A DNA stretch of 6,681 nucleotides, taken from an uncultured beta proteobacterium (lineage in GTDB: Bacteria; Pseudomonadota; Gammaproteobacteria; Burkholderiales; Burkholderiaceae). The notes under the pieces were generated by a model, which had not been told where the DNA came from, searched no databases, and saw only the letters and a list, made by a program, of their open reading frames with translations. The translations under genes and the position numbers were made by a program. Location of the stretch: assembly GCA_903938955.1 (NCBI GenBank), contig CAJAFJ010000769.1, positions 1 to 6,681 of the forward strand. The letters are read 5' to 3'. The first letter of the stretch is position 1, and each line of letters opens with the position of its first letter. Of the stretch, positions 1-6,681 are shown piece by piece.

Positions 1-2861
<2,861 letters not shown>

Positions 2862-3749
2862 TTAACGCCACCACCAACGGGTATCAGGCTCAGGGGTATC
2901 AGCGGGCAAGATCGGGTTGGCAAGGCGAATGACCTGGCGTTTCTCTTTCGCCAGCATGGCAATCTCGGCCGCATGGTAGGTGGCAAACAGCTTGCGAAAC
3001 GAGCCGTCGGCCAGCGCAGCGTTCAGTCCGCGTTCGATCCGCTGCGCCAGGGCTGTGTTCTCCTTGCTGACCCAGAAATATACCGGGTACGGAAAAAACA
3101 AAGCTTTGCTCTGCTCCACCGCCAACTGCGGGTAACGTTGCTTGCGCTCATCGAGTTCGCGCTGCGCTTCGTTCAAACCGCGCGGGAAAGCATCGAAGCG
3201 CTCAGCCACCAGCATGCCGAACAGGTTTTCATAACTGGAGGAGGTTTCGACCGTAAAGCCATTGGCACGCATGATGGGCAGGTCGGCCCATTGGCTGTTG
3301 AGGCCGAAGGTCAATTGCTGGCGCAGCGCCTGCTCGTCCATGCGTGCAATGCGTGCCTGGTCAGCAGCGCGAATCACGAACACCCGAAAGCCCACAATGC
3401 CGCGCAGGATGTCGATCTTGATGGGCCGCATCCGGGACTCACGTTCCACATTGGTGCCCAGGGCGATCACGTCGATCGACCCCGATTGCAGCAACTGCAT
3501 GCCGCGATTCTGGGTGATGTCTTCCGCGTAAGGCGTCAGCCGAAAGGGCTCACTGGCTACAGAGGTGTGCGAGAGCGCCAACTCCAGCAGTTTCCAGCGG
3601 TATTCGTAGATCGGGCCAACCGGAAAATAGCGAATCGTGGTTTCGCCAGCGACCCCGGGCCGGGAAAAACAAGACAACACACAGGCAAGCACCGCAATGA
3701 CCACTGGCCAAACGCGGCGGCTTTCAACTTCGAGCCCTCTTGTCTTCAT
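2862..3749 (-). CDS. Periplasmic solute-binding-protein-like sensory protein (SBP family 3 type)
   Basis: The gene encodes a 295-residue exported protein. Residues 1-35 form a signal peptide: Arg11-Arg12, a hydrophobic stretch at about 13-28, and a likely signal peptidase I site after Val-Ala-Gly35. The rest resembles the type-2 fold of amino-acid-binding proteins (SBP_bac_3 family). It begins with a beta strand TIRYFPVG, has LLQSGSIDVIALGTNVERE at 86-104 (the usual 'gkiDvi..g.t.t.eR' stretch), a hinge-like FRVFVIR at 121-127, and ERFDAFPRGL at 183-192. The C-terminal helix is followed by a Pro-rich tail ending in WWWR. No ABC permease or ATPase of the amino-acid-uptake type is adjacent. Instead the stop abuts the start of a hybrid kinase, so I infer a sensory role, as in other binding-protein/kinase pairs such as TorT/TorS. 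The ATG at 3749 is chosen because an AGGGGA ribosome site lies 8 bases upstream and the signal peptide starts there. The ligand cannot be deduced. Confidence 0.88.
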   Translation of the reverse strand: MKTRGLEVESRRVWPVVIAVLACVLSCFSRPGVAGETTIRYFPVGPIYEYRWKLLELALSHTSVASEPFRLTPYAEDITQNRGMQLLQSGSIDVIALGTNVERESRMRPIKIDILRGIVGFRVFVIRAADQARIARMDEQALRQQLTFGLNSQWADLPIMRANGFTVETSSSYENLFGMLVAERFDAFPRGLNEAQRELDERKQRYPQLAVEQSKALFFPYPVYFWVSKENTALAQRIERGLNAALADGSFRKLFATYHAAEIAMLAKEKRQVIRLANPILPADTPEPDTRWWWR

Positions 3750-3757
3750 TCTTGAGT

Positions 3758-3763
3758 TCCCCT
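3758..3763 (-). promoter_or_regulatory. Ribosome binding site of the binding-protein gene
   Basis: Read on the minus strand, AGGGGA ends 8 bases before the ATG at 3749. It is the only good Shine-Dalgarno match near this start and supports that choice. The kinase gene has no comparable site and probably depends on ribosomes arriving from this gene. Confidence 0.65.
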
Positions 3764-3889
3764 GACATTGAACCGTGACTCAGGGAGAGGTGGCGCCATG
3801 CTGCTCGGCAGATCTCCGATTTTTAAAAGTGTACCGCACAGGATGCCGCCGCGGTGCATCAAAATGGGCGGCTGAACAGGGGCCTGCGT

Positions 3890-3895
3890 CACAAT
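3890..3895 (+). promoter_or_regulatory. Possible -10 element of the nodI-like gene (leaderless start)
   Basis: CACAAT lies so that transcription would start about 7 bases after it, at or next to the A of the ATG at 3902. The ATG lacks a Shine-Dalgarno sequence at proper distance: only CAAAGT directly precedes it. The two facts together suggest a leaderless mRNA. No good -35 box is seen at 16-18 bases upstream, so this rests on weak consensus matching. Confidence 0.3.
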
Positions 3896-3901
3896 CAAAG
3901 T

Positions 3902-4825
3902 ATGGAATCATCAATTTTATCGGTGCAGGGCTTGCACAAACACTATGGCGACAGCACGGTGGTCGATGACCTGTCGTTCCACATCGCGCCGGGTGAATGC
4001 CTCGGGGCCATTGGCCCCAACGGCGCCGGCAAAACCACCACCATCCGCATGTGCCTGGGCCTGTCCGTGCCCGACGCGGGCCGCATCACCGCCTTTGGCC
4101 TGCAAATGCCGCGTGATGCGCTGGCCATCAAGGCCCAGCTCGGCGTGGTGACCCAGATGGACACGCTCGACCCCGACTTCACCTGTGCCGAAAACCTGCT
4201 GGTGTATGGCCGCTACTTTGGCCTGAAAGACAAGCAGATTCGCGAGCGCATTCCGGCGCTGCTGGAGTTTGCGTCTCTGACGCAAAAGGCCAATGCCAAG
4301 CCGGGCGAACTCTCGGGCGGCATGAAACGCCGCCTGAGCCTGGCGCGGGCTTTGGTGAACGACCCCAAACTGCTGCTGCTGGACGAACCCACCACCGGCC
4401 TCGACCCGCAAGCGCGCCACCTGATGTGGGAGCGCCTGCAACTGCTGTTGCAGCAAGGCAAATCGATCTTGCTGACGACCCATTTCATGGACGAGGCCGA
4501 ACGCCTGTGTTCGCGCCTACTGGTACTGGACCATGGCCGGAAAATTGCCGAAGGCAAACCGCGCGACCTGATTGCCCGGCACCTGGAGCCCGATGTGGTC
4601 GAGGTTTATGGCAACGGCGCGCAAGCGCTGCTGGACTCGCCCTTGCGCGCACTGGCCGCACGCGTGGAGTTAAGCGGTGAAACCGTGTTTTTCTACACCC
4701 AGGATGCCGAGCCGCTGCTGAAAGCACTCACCGCTTACCCGCAACTGCGCACGCTGCACCGCCCCGCCAATCTGGAGGATTTATTCCTCAAACTCACCGG
4801 CCGCCAAATCAGGGAGGGCGCATGA
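3902..4825 (+). CDS. nodI: NodI-family ABC transporter ATP-binding protein
   Basis: This 307-residue cytoplasmic ATPase powers the permease encoded directly downstream. All ABC motifs are present: Walker A GPNGAGKTT (38-46), Q-loop Gln85, signature LSGGM (137-141), Walker B LLLLDEP (157-163), D-loop GLDP (166-169) and H-loop His193. The C-terminal extension of about 90 residues, ending near LEDLFLKLTGRQIREG, is typical of the NodI/DrrA-type exporters of the ABC-2 class. In rhizobia NodIJ helps export lipochito-oligosaccharide Nod factors. Many non-nodulating betaproteobacteria carry the same pair with unknown substrate, so the symbol marks family, not proven function. The start at 3902 is preferred over an in-frame ATG 16 codons upstream (3854), because MESSILSVQGLHKHYG matches where such proteins normally begin and the upstream stretch looks unlike protein. 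It forms an operon with nodJ, one base apart. Confidence 0.92.
   Translation: MESSILSVQGLHKHYGDSTVVDDLSFHIAPGECLGAIGPNGAGKTTTIRMCLGLSVPDAGRITAFGLQMPRDALAIKAQLGVVTQMDTLDPDFTCAENLLVYGRYFGLKDKQIRERIPALLEFASLTQKANAKPGELSGGMKRRLSLARALVNDPKLLLLDEPTTGLDPQARHLMWERLQLLLQQGKSILLTTHFMDEAERLCSRLLVLDHGRKIAEGKPRDLIARHLEPDVVEVYGNGAQALLDSPLRALAARVELSGETVFFYTQDAEPLLKALTAYPQLRTLHRPANLEDLFLKLTGRQIREGA
4811..4817 (+). promoter_or_regulatory. Ribosome binding site of the nodJ-like gene
   Basis: AGGGAGG lies inside the last codons of the ATPase gene, 9 bases before the ATG at 4827. It supports that start over the ATG at 4822, which is in another frame, and indicates efficient translation of the permease from the shared mRNA. 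Confidence 0.7.
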
Positions 4826-4826
4826 C

Positions 4827-5672
4827 ATGCTGACCGATACAAATAACACGCCAACCCCCAGTGACACCGTGACGCCTGCGCAAAGCATTTGGCGCGCGCC
4901 TGAGCTGTCCCTGCGCTTTTGGCCTGTTTTCTTGCGCAACCTGCTGGTCTGGCGCAAGCTGGCCCTGCCCAGTCTGGTCGGCAACATTGCCGAGCCCTTG
5001 ATGTGGCTGGTGGCGTTTGGCTACGGCATGGGGGCGCTGGTCGGCCAGGTCACGGTAGACGGCACGCCGGTGCCCTACATCCTGTTTCTGGCCAGCGGCT
5101 CCATCTGCATGAGCGCCATGCAGGCGGCGTCGTTCGAGGCGCTTTACTCGGCCTTCAGCCGGATGCATGTGCAAAAAACCTGGGATGGCATCATGAATGC
5201 GCCAGTCAACCTGGACGACATTGTGCTGGCCGAAATGCTGTGGGCGGCGTTCAAATCGCTCTTTACCGTGACCGCTATTTTGGGCGTGATGCTGGCCCTG
5301 GGCATCAGCTATTCACCCAAGTTGCTACTGGCCTGGCCGGTGTTGCTGGGGGTGGGCATTACCTTCAGCTGCCTGGCGCTGATTTTCAATGCGCTGGCCA
5401 AAGGCTATGACTTTTTCACCTACTACTTCACCTTGTTTTTGACACCGATGATGTTCCTGAGCGGCATCTTTTTTCCGCTGGAACAGTTGCCGCCGCTGGT
5501 GCGCGCCGTGTCGCACTGGCTGCCGTTGACCAACGCCGTGGATCTGGTGCGGCCCTTGTTCATGGACCAATGGCCTGACCAAGTGCTGCGCCCGGTGGCC
5601 GTGTTGGCCGCTTACGCCGTGAGCGGCTTCTGGCTGGCACTGGCGCTGACCCGCAAGCGTTTTAAAGGCTAA
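4827..5672 (+). CDS. nodJ: NodJ-family ABC-2 transporter permease
   Basis: This 281-residue inner-membrane protein forms the channel for the ATPase encoded upstream. A polar N-terminal tail of about 30 residues precedes six hydrophobic segments at roughly 48-71, 83-103, 137-160, 167-190, 197-218 and 254-274. The protein ends in a basic RKRFKG tail on the cytoplasmic side. Stretches typical of NodJ and other ABC-2 permeases are present: NIAEPLMWLVAFGYGMG (53-69), YILFLASG (84-91), TWDGIMNAPVNLDDIV (118-133), the MFLSGIFFPLEQLP segment (209-222) and WLPLTNAVDLVRP (231-243). Length and topology are normal for the family. The transported substrate is unknown. Nod factor is unlikely because no nodABC genes are seen here, and a lipid-linked or amphipathic molecule is only a family-based guess. 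The gene is co-transcribed with nodI and faces the minus-strand gene that follows. Confidence 0.92.
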   Translation: MLTDTNNTPTPSDTVTPAQSIWRAPELSLRFWPVFLRNLLVWRKLALPSLVGNIAEPLMWLVAFGYGMGALVGQVTVDGTPVPYILFLASGSICMSAMQAASFEALYSAFSRMHVQKTWDGIMNAPVNLDDIVLAEMLWAAFKSLFTVTAILGVMLALGISYSPKLLLAWPVLLGVGITFSCLALIFNALAKGYDFFTYYFTLFLTPMMFLSGIFFPLEQLPPLVRAVSHWLPLTNAVDLVRPLFMDQWPDQVLRPVAVLAAYAVSGFWLALALTRKRFKG

Positions 5673-5729
5673 ACAAGACAGAGCCTTGGTTCGGCCTGGC
5701 GCCAGCGGGCGGCTACCCTTTGCGGGTAG
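5673..5729. other. Convergent gene junction with small inverted repeats
   Basis: Only 40 bases separate the stop of nodJ from the stop of the opposing gene. The junction holds a 10-base perfect palindrome, CTGGCGCCAG (5696-5705), and a hairpin CTACCC-TTTGC-GGGTAG (5713-5729) whose stem includes the TAG stop of the minus-strand gene. Neither is followed by a run of T on either strand, so they are not classical intrinsic terminators. They might stall or protect transcript ends from both sides, but this is weakly supported. Confidence 0.3.
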
Positions 5730-6681
5730 GCATGGGCAAGTCAAATTGAATCAGATTGTCTGCTTCAACATAGGCTTGCTTGGCAGGCGCCAGATGGGGA
5801 AAGTTGATATCAGGCAAAGCACCCGCTTTGACAGCAACATCTGGCATCGACTCTGAAAGATCCAAATCCAGATCCAAGAGCGCATTCGACACCTTTTGGG
5901 ATGAATTGAACTGGGTGGCCGCGTCGAAATCCGCACTCAAATATTCATACGGCTTGAGGGTATCCTGTTCCACGCTGGCAGGGGCCTTGTCTTGTGCCAA
6001 GGTTGACTCTGGCAATTCAGAAACACTCTCCGCAATGGCGTGCAACAGCAGCAAATCCTGAAATGCAGCCAGTTCAAATGAACGGCTTTGGGGATGGCTC
6101 GGATTGCGCAAAATATACGACTCCAACAGCGTCAGCACCGACATGGTTGGCCAGCGATCTGTAATATTCTTGAACTCATCCGGATAAAACTCCAGGCCAT
6201 GCCCTTCATTCTTGAACAGGGCAAATTCGGGCACGACGCCTGAGAAGATCGAGTTGAACCCGAGCCGCAAGTCCTGAAACTCTTGTTTTTGATTCAGCGA
6301 ATGGTAGATACCGAGCAAATCAAGGTACATGTAGGGATTAGCCTCTGTCCCGGTATCGATTTTTTTCTTGAGAATGCGTATGGCGCGATCCGTTTGCCCC
6401 AAAGAGACAAAAAACTCGGCCTGCTGGCGAATATCCAGCGCGGCCTCGTCATGGAGTTCCAGAACCAACTCGCGAGGCAAGGCTGGGACGTTGGGCAACG
6501 AGGGATCGGGCGCATCCAGGCGCTCGTTGCTCAACTCTTCGGTCGTCATAAAGGAGGCAAACTTCGAGTCACTCATTTCAATATGATCAACATCCATCTC
6601 GTCCACCGGGGCCTGATTGGATGGCGCCCCACTGGTGACGCCGCCGGGGATCGCTGCGGGCAAGGTGAAGTCAAGCTCAGC
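5713..6681 (-). CDS. Acidic TPR-like protein of unknown function, C-terminal part (5' end beyond the window)
   Basis: The frame is open from the right edge to TAG at 5713, giving 322 residues with no start inside the window that needs to be real. The TTG at 6663 is merely in frame. From the edge, residues 1-70 are acidic, low in complexity and Pro-rich. Residues about 80-145 form two TPR-like helical hairpins (DIRQQAEFFVSLGQTDRAIR, then YLDLLGIYHSLNQKQEF). A helical part containing GLEFYPDEFKNITDRWP and LLESYILRNPSHPQSRSFEL follows to about 220, then an acidic, probably disordered tail. That tail has ALLDLDLDLSES, ALPDINFPH and NLIQFDLPMP before a basic RKG end. The aspartate/leucine-rich motifs with a TPR-like part recall FimV-type proteins linked to type IV pili and cell poles in Burkholderiales, but I do not recognise the family with certainty. 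GC content is visibly lower (about half) than in the neighbouring genes. There is no signal or membrane segment in the visible part. Confidence 0.8.
   Translation of the reverse strand, partial: AELDFTLPAAIPGGVTSGAPSNQAPVDEMDVDHIEMSDSKFASFMTTEELSNERLDAPDPSLPNVPALPRELVLELHDEAALDIRQQAEFFVSLGQTDRAIRILKKKIDTGTEANPYMYLDLLGIYHSLNQKQEFQDLRLGFNSIFSGVVPEFALFKNEGHGLEFYPDEFKNITDRWPTMSVLTLLESYILRNPSHPQSRSFELAAFQDLLLLHAIAESVSELPESTLAQDKAPASVEQDTLKPYEYLSADFDAATQFNSSQKVSNALLDLDLDLSESMPDVAVKAGALPDINFPHLAPAKQAYVEADNLIQFDLPMPTRKG

Larger units (their letters stand above)
3750..3901. promoter_or_regulatory. Divergent intergenic region between the sensory operon and the transporter operon
   Basis: These 152 bases separate two operons transcribed away from each other, so they should carry both promoters and any shared operator. 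On the minus strand, TACACT at 3829-3834 is a possible -10 element for the binding-protein gene, but no convincing -35 lies 16-18 bases upstream. An A/T-rich patch, ATTTTTAAAAGT (3819-3830), stands out in GC-rich surroundings. I found no clear long inverted repeat that would mark an operator. The plus-strand reading frame that crosses this region has no good start or codon pattern and is not taken as a gene. Confidence 0.55.

Noticed and set aside
3854..3901. N-terminal extension of the ATPase from the ATG at 3854
   Set aside because: The 16 added residues are polar and basic, unlike the family N-terminus. The ATG at 3902 gives the usual start just before the first beta strand.
3775..3969. 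Small plus-strand open frame across the divergent intergenic region
   Set aside because: It has no ribosome site, overlaps the ATPase start in another frame, and shows no protein-like pattern.
3917..4483. Minus-strand open frame (188 codons) opposite the ABC ATPase
   Set aside because: The plus strand carries all ABC ATPase motifs. The opposing frame is Gln/Arg/Ala-rich and has no recognisable content.
5713..5729. Intrinsic terminator for nodJ or the opposing gene
   Set aside because: The stem has only 6 base pairs and no T run follows on either strand, so I list it only as an inverted repeat.
6661..6663. TTG at 6663 as the true start of the right-hand gene
   Set aside because: The frame continues open to the window edge with similar residues (AELDFT), and no ribosome site can be confirmed, so the gene is treated as truncated by the window.

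Overview
The window looks like chromosomal DNA of a betaproteobacterium of the order Burkholderiales, most likely Comamonadaceae (a Rhodoferax- or Polaromonas-like organism). This is inferred from the GC-rich coding style, the closely spaced NodI/NodJ-type ABC transporter pair typical of that group, and the large hybrid kinase with two receiver domains and an Hpt domain. No similarity search was possible, so the taxon is an estimate. The window is almost entirely coding and shows no RNA gene, mobile element, CRISPR array or long repeat.

Layout: (1) Positions 1-3749, minus strand, hold a two-gene sensory operon. The first gene (2862-3749) encodes an exported, solute-binding-protein-like protein. 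Its TAA stop is followed immediately by the ATG of a large membrane-bound hybrid histidine kinase (2861 down to the left edge, where it is cut off). The kinase has two membrane segments around a periplasmic domain, a HAMP-like region, a kinase core, two receivers and an Hpt domain, with every phosphorelay residue present. (2) Positions 3750-3901 are a 152-base divergent intergenic region that should carry the promoters of both operons. (3) Positions 3902-5672, plus strand, encode an ABC-2 transporter of the NodI/NodJ family: an ATPase and a six-helix permease separated by one base. (4) A 40-base convergent gap follows. (5) Positions 5713-6681, minus strand, hold the C-terminal part of an acidic, TPR-like protein of lower GC content that continues past the right edge. 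It has some FimV-like character, but I do not recognise it with confidence.

How the genes may work together: the binding protein and kinase are very probably one signalling unit. The binding protein would sense a small periplasmic ligand and the kinase would pass the signal through His-Asp-His-Asp-His phosphotransfer to a response regulator not in this window. The kinase also has its own periplasmic domain, so two inputs are possible. The divergent ABC transporter could be a target of that system, but only the shared intergenic region suggests it. No clearly new system is evident. The most interesting points are the binding-protein/kinase pair, with no transporter permease beside it, and a possible leaderless start for the transporter operon.
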